Shown: one piece after another, positions 7,283-16,785 of the stretch
Position numbering within the stretch: the stretch's first letter is position 1
How the letters are laid out: every line of letters begins with the position of its first letter
Assembly (NCBI RefSeq): GCF_035685805.1
Contig: NZ_DASSAB010000026.1
Location: forward strand, 4,386-68,385
Reading direction: 5' to 3'
Length of the DNA: 64,000 nucleotides
From: Dyella_A sp035685805
Lineage (GTDB): Bacteria > Pseudomonadota > Gammaproteobacteria > Xanthomonadales > Rhodanobacteraceae
Notes under the pieces: model-generated
The model's database searches: none
What the model saw: the letters and a program-made list of their open reading frames with translations, nothing else
What the model was told of the DNA's origin: nothing
Made by a program: the position numbers and the translations under genes

Positions 7283-8758
7283 TCAGTCCCGGGCGATGCG
7301 CGGCGCGCGTTCGCGCAGGGCGTCCGCCGTGAGCGTGGCCATCGCGGCAAGCCGGGTGCGGTTGCCGTCGGTGAGCAGGGTTTTCAGGCGGTCGCCCGCG
7401 TCGTGCTGGTCCAGCGCATGGCGCTCGCTGAGCGACGCGGCCAGCGCGCGACCCATGGCATCGAAGATCAGCGCGTAGGCGAATGCGTGCAGCACGCCAC
7501 CGCCCAGCGTGCCCAGGCCCGGGAACGCCTTGAGCGCGTTGCCGGCAATCGCCAGCACGATCGAGCTGCCGGTACGCACGGTCAGCCTGGCCTGTTGCAC
7601 GAAATCGTCGATCTGCACGTCGCTCACGCGCACCTCGTACAGCGCCGCCAGCTCGCGCGTCAGCGCTGCGGCGAGCGCGCCCTGGATCAGCAGGTCGCTG
7701 CCCGGTGCCACCGCGGCCATCGCGCCGACCACCGCGCGGCGGGCGTATCGGCGCACCACCTGCTCGGCCTGCTCGCTGCGCGTGCGCGCCTCGAGCGAGC
7801 CGGTACGTTCGTGCAGGCCGGCCAGCACGGCGTTCTCCCGCGCCGGCTCCAGCGCGTCCGCGCCCGGCGCGGTGAGCCGCGACAGTGCCTCGAGCAGGGG
7901 CCCGATCGCCGGCGCGCGCTGGCGCTGCACCCGTTCCGATCCCCCATCGTGCGCGAGCCGGCGCTGGAACTGCTCGCTGCCGCCGGCGCTGATCGCCACC
8001 ACCGCGGCGGCCTCGGGCACGCGCTCGCGCAGGCGGTGCAGGAGCTGGTCCAGCTCGTCCGCGCGCCACTGGTCGGCCTTGTTCAGCGCCAGCAGCAGCG
8101 GCTTGCCGAACCCCGCCAGCCAGCGCACCTCCTGCGCCTGGCTGCGGCTGAGGTCGCCGGCGCAGAGGTAGACCACCGCATGCGCGCGCAACGCCTCGTC
8201 GCGCGCCAGCGCCTCGTGCGCCTCGCCGCCGGCCTCGCGGCTGCCGGGCACGTCCGCCAGCACCAGCGTGCGGCCGTCGGGGAGTTGCCCGTCGACGTGC
8301 GCCACCTGGCGGGTGGTGCCGCCGCGCACGTCGCTGGGTGCGATCGCCTGCGGCGCCAACGCGCGCAACAGGCTCGACTTGCCGGTGGAAATTTCGCCGA
8401 ACAGGGCAACGTAGACGCGGCCGCTGGTCTTTCGCCGATCCAGCTCGCCCAGTTCATGCTGCAGCGGCTGCGTGTCGGCGCCGTGCTCGCCCAACCGCAC
8501 GATGCGCGCCTGCAGGCTGGCGCGATCCGGCGCGCGCACCGGCCGCCGCCGGGGCGCGGGCCGCAGCAGCCACCACAGCACTGCCAGCCCGAGCGCAGCA
8601 AACCCCGCCAGCGCCGCCCCGAGGGTCCACTGCAGCCAGCCCGGCAGGGCGAGAAAACGCTGCGCCAGCGCCAGTGCGCGCTCGGCCGCGCCAAACAGCA
8701 GCCACAGCAGGGCGGCGATGGCGATGGCGGCGAGCAGCAGGCGCAGGCGACGGGACAT
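7283..8758 (-). CDS. Membrane-anchored GTPase with C-terminal DUF697-like domain
   Basis: 491 residues. Two transmembrane helices lie near the N-terminus (LLLAAIAIAALLWLLFGAA and LQWTLGAALAGFAALGLAVLWWLL), then a basic stretch, then a G domain with P-loop GEISTGKSSLL, switch GGTTRQ, G3 ADVPG (usual DxxG) and G4 LALNKADQW. The C-terminal 180 residues are hydrophobic with glycine-rich helices (VLAIAGNALKAFPGLGTLGG), fitting the DUF697/YcjX-F type membrane domain. Unlike the GTPase at 1688-3052 it has its own N-terminal anchor. Function unknown; related proteins are stress-linked or membrane-remodelling. Single gene, divergent from the sensor kinases. Confidence 0.8.
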   Translation of the reverse strand: MSRRLRLLLAAIAIAALLWLLFGAAERALALAQRFLALPGWLQWTLGAALAGFAALGLAVLWWLLRPAPRRRPVRAPDRASLQARIVRLGEHGADTQPLQHELGELDRRKTSGRVYVALFGEISTGKSSLLRALAPQAIAPSDVRGGTTRQVAHVDGQLPDGRTLVLADVPGSREAGGEAHEALARDEALRAHAVVYLCAGDLSRSQAQEVRWLAGFGKPLLLALNKADQWRADELDQLLHRLRERVPEAAAVVAISAGGSEQFQRRLAHDGGSERVQRQRAPAIGPLLEALSRLTAPGADALEPARENAVLAGLHERTGSLEARTRSEQAEQVVRRYARRAVVGAMAAVAPGSDLLIQGALAAALTRELAALYEVRVSDVQIDDFVQQARLTVRTGSSIVLAIAGNALKAFPGLGTLGGGVLHAFAYALIFDAMGRALAASLSERHALDQHDAGDRLKTLLTDGNRTRLAAMATLTADALRERAPRIARD

Positions 8759-8908
8759 GCCCCGATTCTAGGTGCAGCTCCCAGGCCCCTGTCATCGCGG
8801 GCAGACGCCATGGGTCGGCGGAGCGGGCTTTTTTTGGCATCATCTGCCGCTTGCGCCAGTCCGCGGGGAGCGTGTTGCGGCGGCGCAGGGCTGTAGGGGA
8901 TACGTCTT

Positions 8909-11900
8909 ATGCGGGCGGTTTGGCTTGGAGGATGGTTGGCGCTGCTGACAGCGGCCGGCACCGCCGTGGCTGCCCCTCCCGCAGGCTCGCCCGCGGCGTC
9001 GCCCGCCGTGGTGCCACCGGCGCAGGCATTGCCGCTGGCCACGCCGCAGTTTCGCCGCTACGGGCTGGCCGACGGCCTGCCCGGCGCGCTGGTCTACGCG
9101 GTGGCGCAGGATCACCAGGGCGCCATGTGGTTCGGCACCACCAGTGGTCTGGCCCGCTACGACGGCGTCGGCTTCACCGTGTTCCGCCATGACGTGGCCG
9201 ATCCCGATTCGCTCGCCAGCAATCCCATCTACACGGTGACGGTGGATCGCGCCGGGCGCGTGTGGGCTGGCGGCGTGTCCGGCGGCCTGAGTCGCTACGA
9301 GCCGACCCGCGGCGGCTTCACGCACTGGCAGCACGACGATGCCGATCCGGCCAGCCTGTCGCACGACGAGGTGTGGTCGATCGCGCAGACGCCGGACGGC
9401 CAGCTGTGGGTGGCGACCGAGGGCGGGCTCGATCGGCTGCGCGAGGATGGCCGCCACTTCGACCACGTGCAGGACACCACCCGGCCAGCCGGTGCCGGCG
9501 ACCGTGGCCTGGGCACCACCCGCGCGCTGCTGGCCGAGGACAACGGGCGCCTGTGGATCGGCACCGAGCAGGCGATCTACCGGCGCGACGGCGACGGCAG
9601 CCTGCATCGGGTAACGCTGGATCCGTCGCTCCGCGGCACGCCGGGCAAGATCTGGCGCATCGAGGGTGGCGGCAACGATGTGCGCATCGCCACCAGCGAC
9701 GGGCTGCTGCAGATCGGCGACGACGGCGTCGCCCGACCGATCTCGCCGCAGCTCGATGGCGTGCGCACGATGAGCAGCCAGCGCGACAAGCGCGGGCGGC
9801 TGTGGCTGGGGACCAAGGACGGCGCGTGGTTGCGCGAGGCGGACGGCCGCTTCCGCGCCTTCCCCGGCCACCCGCTGCTGCCGGGCGGATTCCCCGCCGA
9901 CTGGATCTGGCAGATCGCGCGCGATCGCGAAGGCGGCCTGTGGTTTGCCGTGGCCGACGGCGGCGTGGCGTACCTGGGCCCGAACTGGGACGGCTTCAGC
10001 CGCATGACGCACGTGCCGGACGACCCGGCCAGCCTCGCCACCACCGCCGCCGAGGTGGTGCAGCTCAGCCGCGACAACCAGCTGTGGGTGGGGGAGGTCG
10101 GCGGCATCGACAAGCTCGACCCGGCCACCGGCCACGTCGAACACGTGGTGCGCCACCTCGACGACTCGATCATCTCGCTGGCCGAGGACGCACGCGGCCA
10201 GCTGTGGGCGGTGGGGCAGGGCGCGCTGTACGTCGTGGCCGACGGCAAGGCGGTGCCGCTGGACGTCGGCGCCGACGGCCCGTCGCGACCCAACCGCGTG
10301 GTGGCCGCCAGCGACGGGCGCATCTTCGTCGCCTCCTGGGGCGACGGCATCTTCGCCATCGACACCCAGACCCGCCAGGTGCAGCCCGTGCCGATGCCCG
10401 ACGGCGACCTGCTGCGGCAGGTGTCGGTGCTGTGCACGCGTGCCGGCGAGCCGTGGTATGCCACCGCCGGCGGGCTGCTGCGCTACGACGCGGACCAGCG
10501 CCGGATGGTGTTCGTGGAGGGCGTGCCGCGGCGGTTCGTGGTGGCCGTGGCGATGGACAGCAGCGGTTTCTGGGTGGCCTGGGAGAACGCGCTGGAGCAC
10601 TACCGCTATGTCGACGGGCGTGCCCTGCGCGACCAGGTGGCGCCGGTGCCGGTGGACTGGCAGAGCCGCGACATCCTGGGCATGCGCGCCGACCGCGAGG
10701 ACCGCCTGTGGCTGTTCGCCAACCAGGGCCTGTGGCGGTTCGAGCCGTCCAGCGGGCGGTTCACCCGCTTCGGCGCGCAGGACGGCCTGCTCGATGGCGA
10801 GTTCGACAATGACCGCACCGCGCTGCTCGCCAACGGCATGATCTACGGCGCCACCAAGAGCGGCGTGGTCGGCTTCAGCCCGGAGCGACTGGCCGCACGG
10901 CCGCCGCTGCAGGTGGCGCCGACGGTGGCGGTGAGCGCGATCTCGGTGCGTCGCGACGGCGCGATGCGCGCGCTGCCGCTGGATGGGCGGCAGGTGTCGG
11001 TGGGCTGGCACGATCGCGACCTGCGGATCGTGGCGCGGGTGTCTTCGTACATCAATCCGGCGGCCAACCGTTACCGCTTCCGGCTGCGCGGTTTCGACAC
11101 CGACTGGGTCGACGTGGGCGCCCACGGCGAGCGCGAGTTCGCCGGCCTGGGCGCCGGCCAGTACACGCTGGAGATCATGGCCGCCGGCCCGGCCGGTCCG
11201 TGGGGCGCGCTCGCCGTGCCGCTGTCGATCCAGGTGCAGGCGCCGCCGTGGCTGCGCTGGTGGGCCTGGCTGGCCTACGCGGGCCTGCTGCTGCTGGGCG
11301 CGGTGTCGCTGGCGCTGGCCTGGCGCCGCCGCGTGGCGCAGCGCCACCGGATCCAGCTGGCCGAGCAGCAACGGTTCCTGGCCGAACAGGCCAGCGCCGC
11401 GAAGACCCAGTTCCTGGCCACGCTGAGCCACGAGATCCGCACGCCGATGACCGGCGTGATCGGCATGGCCGAGCTGCTGCTGACCACGCCGCTGCAGCCG
11501 GACCAGAACGACTACGCCCAGGCCATGCAGCGATCCGGCGTGATGCTGCTGAAGCTGCTCAACGACGCGCTCGACCTGGCGCGCATCGAGGCGGGCCGGT
11601 TCGAGCTCGATCCGGCGCCGTTCTCGCCGCGCCAGCTGCTGGCGGACATCGCCCACCTGATCGGTGCGCAGGCCCAGGCCAAGGGACTGGAGTTTGCACT
11701 GCAGATCGCCGACGACCTGCCCGCCACGCTGGTCGGCGACGTGGTGCGGGTGGAGCAGGTGCTGCTCAACCTGACCACCAACGCGGTGAAATTCACCGAG
11801 CGCGGGCGCGTCACGCTGGGTGCCGAGCGCTACCGCGACGGCGTGATGTTCAGCGTGCGCGACACCGGTCCGGGTATTCCGGAGGCCAGCCAGTCGCGGC

Positions 11901-12499
11901 TGTTCCAGCGCTTCGAGCAGGAGAACGGGCCGCAGCGGCGTGCCGGCAGCGGACTGGGCCTGGCGATCTGCCGCGAGCTGGTCACGCTGATGCGCGGCTC
12001 GATCGAGCTGGAGTCGCGGCTGGCGTACGGCAGCACCTTCCGCGTGCGCCTGCCGCTGCGCGAGCCGATCGACCCGGTGGCGCTGGCGCCGGCCGCGGGC
12101 GCGCGGCGCCAGCGCGTGCTGCACGTGCTGCTGGTGGAGGACGACGTCACCGTGGCGGCGGTGATCCGCGGCCTGCTCGAGCGCCAGGGCCATTCGATCA
12201 CCTACGTCGGGCACGGCCTGGCAGCCCTGGTCGAGCTCGGCAACGGACCGTTCGACGTGCTGCTGCTGGACCTGGACCTGCCCGGCGTGGACGGCTTCCA
12301 GCTGGCCCGGTTGATCCGCCAGCGCGAGCAGCCGGGCGAGCACCTGCCGATCGTGGCGATCACCGCCCGCGCCGGCGGCAACGAGGAGGTGCTCACGCGC
12401 GAGGCGGGCATGGACGGTTTCCTGCGCAAGCCGCTGTCGGGCGACCAGCTGGCGCGGGCGATGGACCTTGCGATCGCCGCCGCCGCCGTGCCGGCCTGA
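8909..12499 (+). CDS. Hybrid sensor kinase with periplasmic propeller (copy 1)
   Basis: 1196 residues. Order: signal peptide (MRAVWLGGWLALLTAAGTAVA); a periplasmic sensor of repeated 'LWxGTxxGLxRYD'-type Reg_prop blades (about residues 45-640); a Y_Y_Y domain (SYINPAANRYRFRLRGFDTD); one transmembrane helix (WLAYAGLLLLGAVSLALAW); a HisKA domain with the phospho-acceptor His841 in TLSHEIRTPMTGV; an HATPase domain (N box NLTTNAVKF, DTGPGIPE, GSGLGLAI); and a C-terminal receiver with Asp1121 in LLLDLDLPGVDGF and KP at the end. There is no DNA-binding domain, so output must pass to another protein. A GGGGA box precedes the ATG. The next gene is a full-length paralogue. Ligand unknown; many propeller kinases sense glycans. 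Confidence 0.93.
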   Translation: MRAVWLGGWLALLTAAGTAVAAPPAGSPAASPAVVPPAQALPLATPQFRRYGLADGLPGALVYAVAQDHQGAMWFGTTSGLARYDGVGFTVFRHDVADPDSLASNPIYTVTVDRAGRVWAGGVSGGLSRYEPTRGGFTHWQHDDADPASLSHDEVWSIAQTPDGQLWVATEGGLDRLREDGRHFDHVQDTTRPAGAGDRGLGTTRALLAEDNGRLWIGTEQAIYRRDGDGSLHRVTLDPSLRGTPGKIWRIEGGGNDVRIATSDGLLQIGDDGVARPISPQLDGVRTMSSQRDKRGRLWLGTKDGAWLREADGRFRAFPGHPLLPGGFPADWIWQIARDREGGLWFAVADGGVAYLGPNWDGFSRMTHVPDDPASLATTAAEVVQLSRDNQLWVGEVGGIDKLDPATGHVEHVVRHLDDSIISLAEDARGQLWAVGQGALYVVADGKAVPLDVGADGPSRPNRVVAASDGRIFVASWGDGIFAIDTQTRQVQPVPMPDGDLLRQVSVLCTRAGEPWYATAGGLLRYDADQRRMVFVEGVPRRFVVAVAMDSSGFWVAWENALEHYRYVDGRALRDQVAPVPVDWQSRDILGMRADREDRLWLFANQGLWRFEPSSGRFTRFGAQDGLLDGEFDNDRTALLANGMIYGATKSGVVGFSPERLAARPPLQVAPTVAVSAISVRRDGAMRALPLDGRQVSVGWHDRDLRIVARVSSYINPAANRYRFRLRGFDTDWVDVGAHGEREFAGLGAGQYTLEIMAAGPAGPWGALAVPLSIQVQAPPWLRWWAWLAYAGLLLLGAVSLALAWRRRVAQRHRIQLAEQQRFLAEQASAAKTQFLATLSHEIRTPMTGVIGMAELLLTTPLQPDQNDYAQAMQRSGVMLLKLLNDALDLARIEAGRFELDPAPFSPRQLLADIAHLIGAQAQAKGLEFALQIADDLPATLVGDVVRVEQVLLNLTTNAVKFTERGRVTLGAERYRDGVMFSVRDTGPGIPEASQSRLFQRFEQENGPQRRAGSGLGLAICRELVTLMRGSIELESRLAYGSTFRVRLPLREPIDPVALAPAAGARRQRVLHVLLVEDDVTVAAVIRGLLERQGHSITYVGHGLAALVELGNGPFDVLLLDLDLPGVDGFQLARLIRQREQPGEHLPIVAITARAGGNEEVLTREAGMDGFLRKPLSGDQLARAMDLAIAAAAVPA

Positions 12500-12573
12500 G
12501 AGCGGACCACACGATGCCGCGGATTTGGCATCATCGGGCCCGGCCGTCCGCTGGACGGCACCGGGGAAAACAC

Positions 12574-15500
12574 ATGCGGGCATGGCTGGTGGTGTTGCTG
12601 GGAATGGCGTGGTTCGCCGCCCCCTCGCCGGTCCGCGCGTTCGATCCGCCGGTGGCAAGCGGCGCGCTGCCCACGCCGCAGTTCCGCCGCTACGGCTCCG
12701 CCGACGGGCTGCCCAGCAGCAGTGTCTATGCGGTGGTGCAGGATCCCACCGGCGCCATGTGGTTCGGCACCAAGGGCGGGCTGGCGCGCTACGACGGCGT
12801 GCAGTTTGAAACCTTCCACCACGTGGCCGACGACCCCGGCTCGCTGCCGCACAACACGGTCGGGTCGCTGCTGGTGGACCACCAGGGGCGCCTGTGGACC
12901 GGCGGGCTGGAGGCGGGCCTCAACCGGTATCTGCCGGCCACCGGCACCTTCGCGCACTGGGCGCACGATCCGGCCAATCCGGCCAGCCTGGCCACCGACA
13001 AGGTGTGGACCATGGCGCAGACCGCCGACGGCACGCTGTGGGTGGGCACCGAGGAAGGCCTGGACCGGATGCGTGCCGACGGCACGCACTTCGACCACCT
13101 CGCGCCGCCGGCGGACGCGGGTACGCCGGCGCGCTTCGGCGCGGTCGCCTCGCTGTTCGTGGATCGCCATGACCGGTTGTGGATCGGCAGCGCGCACGGC
13201 GTGTTCCGGCGCGAGCCGGACGGGCGCATCATCGCGATCCACGCCGAGCAGCCGACGCTGATAGACGCCTGGTCCATCGACGGCAATGCCGGCGACGACG
13301 AGATCCGCATCGCCGCCACGCGCGGGCTCTACCTGGTCGGCAAGGACGACGTGGCGCGTCCGTTCGAGGTGCCCGGCCTGCCGGCCACCAACATCATGAG
13401 CAGCGTGCGCGACCGCGACGGCCGGCTGTGGATCGGCACCCAGCGGGGCCTGTACCTGCAGCAGGCGCCGCACCAGCCGTTGATCGCGGTGATGGACAAG
13501 CCGGTGCTGTACGGCAACCTGCCCGGCACCTGGATCTGGAAGATGATCGTGGGCCGCGAGGGCGGGCTGTGGATCACCCTGTTCGACGGCGGCGTCGCCT
13601 ACCTCGCGCCGGGCTGGCACGGGATGAGCCGCTACACGCACATTCCCGACGAGCCGGAGAGCCTGCGCGACTCGATGGCCACCGCGGTGGCCCACGCGCG
13701 CGACGAAACCGTGTGGGTGGGCGAGCGCGGCGGCCGGGTGGACAAGCTCGAGCCATCGACCGGCCGCGTGCAGCACGTGCTGTCGGGGCTGTACGGCGAC
13801 GTGGTCGGCATGACCGAGGACGCCCAGCACAATCTGTGGATCGCCACCAAGGGCGCGCTCTACCGCTATGCGGCCGGCAAGCTGGACGAGGTCGATCCCG
13901 CGCATGCGCACTTCAGTCGCCCGCTGGAGGTGGAAGTGGGCCCGGATGGACGTCTGTACGCGCGCACTTTCGGCGAGGGCCTGTTCCGCATCGACCAGCG
14001 CACGTTGGCGGTCAGCCCGGTGCCTATCGTCGGCGCCACCGAGAAGGCGCGCTGGGGCAGCCAGATGACGCTGCGCTTTGGCGTGTTCTGGTACGCCGGC
14101 GACGGCGGCCTGCTGCGGCTGGATGCCCGGCACGAGCATTTCGAGCCGGTGCCGGGCGTGCGCAACGATCGTCCGGTCGACGCGTTCGACACCTCGCCGC
14201 AGGGGTTCTGGCTGGCGCGCAGCGATGGCCTGGAGCACTACCGGCTGGTCGGCGACGCGCTGGTGATCGATCGTAGTGTGCGCGCGGACGAGGGCTGGCC
14301 CTCGATCAACGTGGTCGACTTGCGCATCGATGCGCACGAGCGGTTGTGGATCTTCGGCAGCGACGGGCTGTGGCGGTTCGATCCGGGCACCGGCCGCTTC
14401 CGTGCGCTGGGGCTGCAGGACGGGCTGGCCAACGGCGAGTTCTTCCGTGGCTACAGCCACCTGGCCGACGGCACCATCTACGCGCCCACGTTCGGCGGCG
14501 TGATCGGCTTCAATCCCGACCGCATCGTCGAGCAGCAGAGCACGCCGCCACTGCACATCACCGGCGTGCGTGCGCGCCGCCACGGCAAGCTGCGCGAACT
14601 GCCCGCCGACGGCGTGCTGCGGATCGACTGGCGCGACCGCGAGATGAGCGTGGTGGCGCGCCTGTTCTCCTACATCGACCCCACCGCCAACCGTTACCGC
14701 TTCCGCATGGTCGGGCTGGACCAGGGTTGGGTGGAGGTAGGCAACCGCGGCGAGCGCGAATTTGCCGGACTGGTGCCCGGCGACTACACCCTGGAGGTGA
14801 TGGGCGCCGGCGCCAGCGACCGCTGGGTCACGCTGGGCGAGCCGCTGCGCATCCACGTGGCCGCGCCGCCGTGGGCGCGTTGGTGGGCCTGGCTGGCGTA
14901 TGCGCTGAGCGCGGTACTGGTGGTGGCCTGGGCGCTGTGGCTGTGGCAACGGCGGTTGGCGCAGCGGCACCGGCTGGCGCTGTCCGAACAGCAGCGCCAG
15001 CTGGCCGAGCAGTCCAGCGCGGCCAAGACCACCTTCCTGGCCACGCTGAGCCACGAGATCCGCACGCCGATGACCGGCGTGATCGGCATGGCCGAGCTGC
15101 TGCTGTCCACGCCGCTGCGCGCGGAGCAGAACGACTACGCGCGCGCCATGCAGCGCTCCGGCGCGATGCTGCTCAAGCTGCTCAACGATGCGCTCGACCT
15201 GGCGCGGATCGAAGCGGGCCGCTTCGAGCTGGAGCTGGCGCCGTTCGATCCGCGCGAACTGCTGCGGGACGTGGCCGACCTTACCGCGGCGCAGGCGCAA
15301 GGCAAGGGCATCACCTTCGAGCTGCAGGTCTCGCCGACGCTGCCGCCACGGCTGCTCGGCGACGCGATGCGGATCAAGCAGATCTTGCTCAACCTCACCG
15401 GCAACGCAGTGAAGTTCACCGAATACGGCGGCGTGGTGCTGGCGGCGGAGTCCACCAGCCACGGCGTGACCTTCAGCGTGCGCGACACCGGCCCGGGCAT

Positions 15501-16173
15501 TCCCGAGGCCAGCCAGTCGCGCCTGTTCCAGCGCTTCGAGCAGGAGCGCGGGCCGCGCCGCGGCGCCGGCAGCGGCCTGGGGCTAGCGATCTGCCGCGAG
15601 CTGGTCACGCTGATGCACGGGTCGATCGAGCTGGAGTCGCGGCTGGCCCACGGCAGCACGTTCCGGGTACGCCTGCCCCTGCAGGAGACCACCGAGGTTC
15701 CGCCGCCGGAACCCGCCGCGCCGCCCGCGCCACCGGCCGCGGCCGTCGCCGACCATCTGCGCGTGCTGCTGGTGGAGGACGATGCGATCGTGGCGGCGGT
15801 GATCCGCGGCCTGCTCGACGGCCAGGGACACACCGTGGTGAGCGCGGTGCACGGCCTGGGCGCGCTGGCCGAACTCAGCACCTGCGCCTTCGATGTGATG
15901 CTGCTGGACCTGGACCTGCCCGGCGTAGACGGGTTTCAGGTGGCGCGACTGGTGCGCCAGCGCGAGTCGGGCCATCGGCGGCTGCCGATCGTGGCGATCA
16001 CCGCGCGTTCGGGCGGCGACGAAGAGGTGCGCTCGCTGGCCTCGGGCATGGATGCATTCCTGCGCAAGCCGTTTTCCGGCGCGCAGCTGGCGCAGACCCT
16101 GGCGCAGGTGACGGCGTGGCGGTCGGCGCAGGACGCTCCGGAGCATCAGGCAGGGGCGCCGGCAGAGAGCTGA
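12574..16173 (+). CDS. Hybrid sensor kinase with periplasmic propeller (copy 2)
   Basis: 1199 residues, same domain order as copy 1: signal peptide (MRAWLVVLLGMAWFAAPSPVRA), propeller repeats starting QFRRYGSADGLPSSSVYAVV, Y_Y_Y (SYIDPTANRYRFRMVGLDQG), transmembrane helix (AYALSAVLVVAWALWLW), HisKA with His827, HATPase, and receiver with Asp1112 in MLLDLDLPGVDGF. The frame is open far upstream (to 11200) but that is a shadow of copy 1; the ATG at 12574 follows a GGGGAAAA box and begins a signal peptide. The kinase and receiver segments are nearly identical in DNA to copy 1 while the sensors are more diverged, fitting duplication followed by sensor specialisation or by gene conversion of the kinase part. 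Confidence 0.92.
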   Translation: MRAWLVVLLGMAWFAAPSPVRAFDPPVASGALPTPQFRRYGSADGLPSSSVYAVVQDPTGAMWFGTKGGLARYDGVQFETFHHVADDPGSLPHNTVGSLLVDHQGRLWTGGLEAGLNRYLPATGTFAHWAHDPANPASLATDKVWTMAQTADGTLWVGTEEGLDRMRADGTHFDHLAPPADAGTPARFGAVASLFVDRHDRLWIGSAHGVFRREPDGRIIAIHAEQPTLIDAWSIDGNAGDDEIRIAATRGLYLVGKDDVARPFEVPGLPATNIMSSVRDRDGRLWIGTQRGLYLQQAPHQPLIAVMDKPVLYGNLPGTWIWKMIVGREGGLWITLFDGGVAYLAPGWHGMSRYTHIPDEPESLRDSMATAVAHARDETVWVGERGGRVDKLEPSTGRVQHVLSGLYGDVVGMTEDAQHNLWIATKGALYRYAAGKLDEVDPAHAHFSRPLEVEVGPDGRLYARTFGEGLFRIDQRTLAVSPVPIVGATEKARWGSQMTLRFGVFWYAGDGGLLRLDARHEHFEPVPGVRNDRPVDAFDTSPQGFWLARSDGLEHYRLVGDALVIDRSVRADEGWPSINVVDLRIDAHERLWIFGSDGLWRFDPGTGRFRALGLQDGLANGEFFRGYSHLADGTIYAPTFGGVIGFNPDRIVEQQSTPPLHITGVRARRHGKLRELPADGVLRIDWRDREMSVVARLFSYIDPTANRYRFRMVGLDQGWVEVGNRGEREFAGLVPGDYTLEVMGAGASDRWVTLGEPLRIHVAAPPWARWWAWLAYALSAVLVVAWALWLWQRRLAQRHRLALSEQQRQLAEQSSAAKTTFLATLSHEIRTPMTGVIGMAELLLSTPLRAEQNDYARAMQRSGAMLLKLLNDALDLARIEAGRFELELAPFDPRELLRDVADLTAAQAQGKGITFELQVSPTLPPRLLGDAMRIKQILLNLTGNAVKFTEYGGVVLAAESTSHGVTFSVRDTGPGIPEASQSRLFQRFEQERGPRRGAGSGLGLAICRELVTLMHGSIELESRLAHGSTFRVRLPLQETTEVPPPEPAAPPAPPAAAVADHLRVLLVEDDAIVAAVIRGLLDGQGHTVVSAVHGLGALAELSTCAFDVMLLDLDLPGVDGFQVARLVRQRESGHRRLPIVAITARSGGDEEVRSLASGMDAFLRKPFSGAQLAQTLAQVTAWRSAQDAPEHQAGAPAES

Positions 16174-16200
16174 GCCTGCGTGCCCGGAGCGGGCGCGCGC

Positions 16201-16623
16201 TTACATGTCGAACTTGTTCACCTCGAACCCGCGCCGCGCGTACTCGCGCCAGCGGGCGCGCGAGCCGGTGCGTTCGGCCTCGTCGGCGGCGACCACTTCC
16301 AGCACGCGCTCGAACGTCAGCGTGGGGCACTCCTCGCGCAGGTTGATCACCAGCGGGCGGTCGGCCGTCTCCACGCCCGGCGGCACGATCAGCACCGCGG
16401 TGTCGGCATCGTCGTCGTCGCCGGCCAGCTGGTGCGGAAGGAAGGCGTCCTCGTCGAACGACCACAGCAGGTCGTCCACCGCCTCGGCCTGCTCGAAGTC
16501 ACGCACCAGGATCAGCGTGGGCTGCTGTGCCGCGAATGCGCGCTTGGTCAGCTCGCACACCAGCAGCAGCGGCTGCTCGCGGAAGCGCGGCTTGTCGATC
16601 AGGTAGAAATCGGCGCGGGGCAT
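16201..16623 (-). CDS. holC: DNA polymerase III subunit chi
   Basis: 140 residues matching HolC in length and pattern: an N-terminal ADFYLID, a central basic-aromatic core (LLLVCELTKRAFAAQQPTLI), the acidic stretch DLLWSFDEDAFLPHQLAGDDDD, and the C-terminal YARRGFEVNKFDM typical of chi. Chi joins the clamp-loader psi subunit to single-stranded DNA-binding protein. The ATG at 16621-16623 gives the family start; the upstream extension is repeat-derived. holC follows pepA in many gammaproteobacteria, as here, with a repeat-bearing 162-base spacer inserted. Confidence 0.9.
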   Translation of the reverse strand: MPRADFYLIDKPRFREQPLLLVCELTKRAFAAQQPTLILVRDFEQAEAVDDLLWSFDEDAFLPHQLAGDDDDADTAVLIVPPGVETADRPLVINLREECPTLTFERVLEVVAADEAERTGSRARWREYARRGFEVNKFDM

Positions 16624-16637
16624 GGGGTTACAGCGCA

Positions 16638-16779
16638 GGGAACGGGGAACGCGGAACGGGGAACGTGACCAGGGTGCGCAGTCGCCACTTCGGCGCTCGC
16701 TCCGGCTGCAGGGAAAAACGGCTGACGGCACGGCGTCGAGATGCCGTGCGTTCCCCGTTTCCCGTTCCCCGTTCCCCGC
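16638..16779. repeat. GGGAACGGGGAACG inverted-repeat element
   Basis: The left arm has tandem units GGAACGGGGAACG..GGAACGGGGAACG (about 16638-16667), and the right arm has the reverse complement, CGTTCCCCGTTTCCCGTTCCCCGTTCCCC type units (about 16749-16778). The arms flank roughly 80 bases of sequence without a convincing gene. This separates pepA from holC, which are usually adjacent. The structure could fold as a long RNA hairpin and resembles non-autonomous palindromic repeats dispersed in xanthomonad genomes. Confidence 0.7.
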
Positions 16780-16785
16780 CCCTCA

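Noticed and set aside
11200..12573. N-terminal extension of the second hybrid kinase to 1657 residues
   Set aside because: It reads the 3' part of the first kinase in another frame; a signal peptide and ribosome-binding site define the start at 12574.
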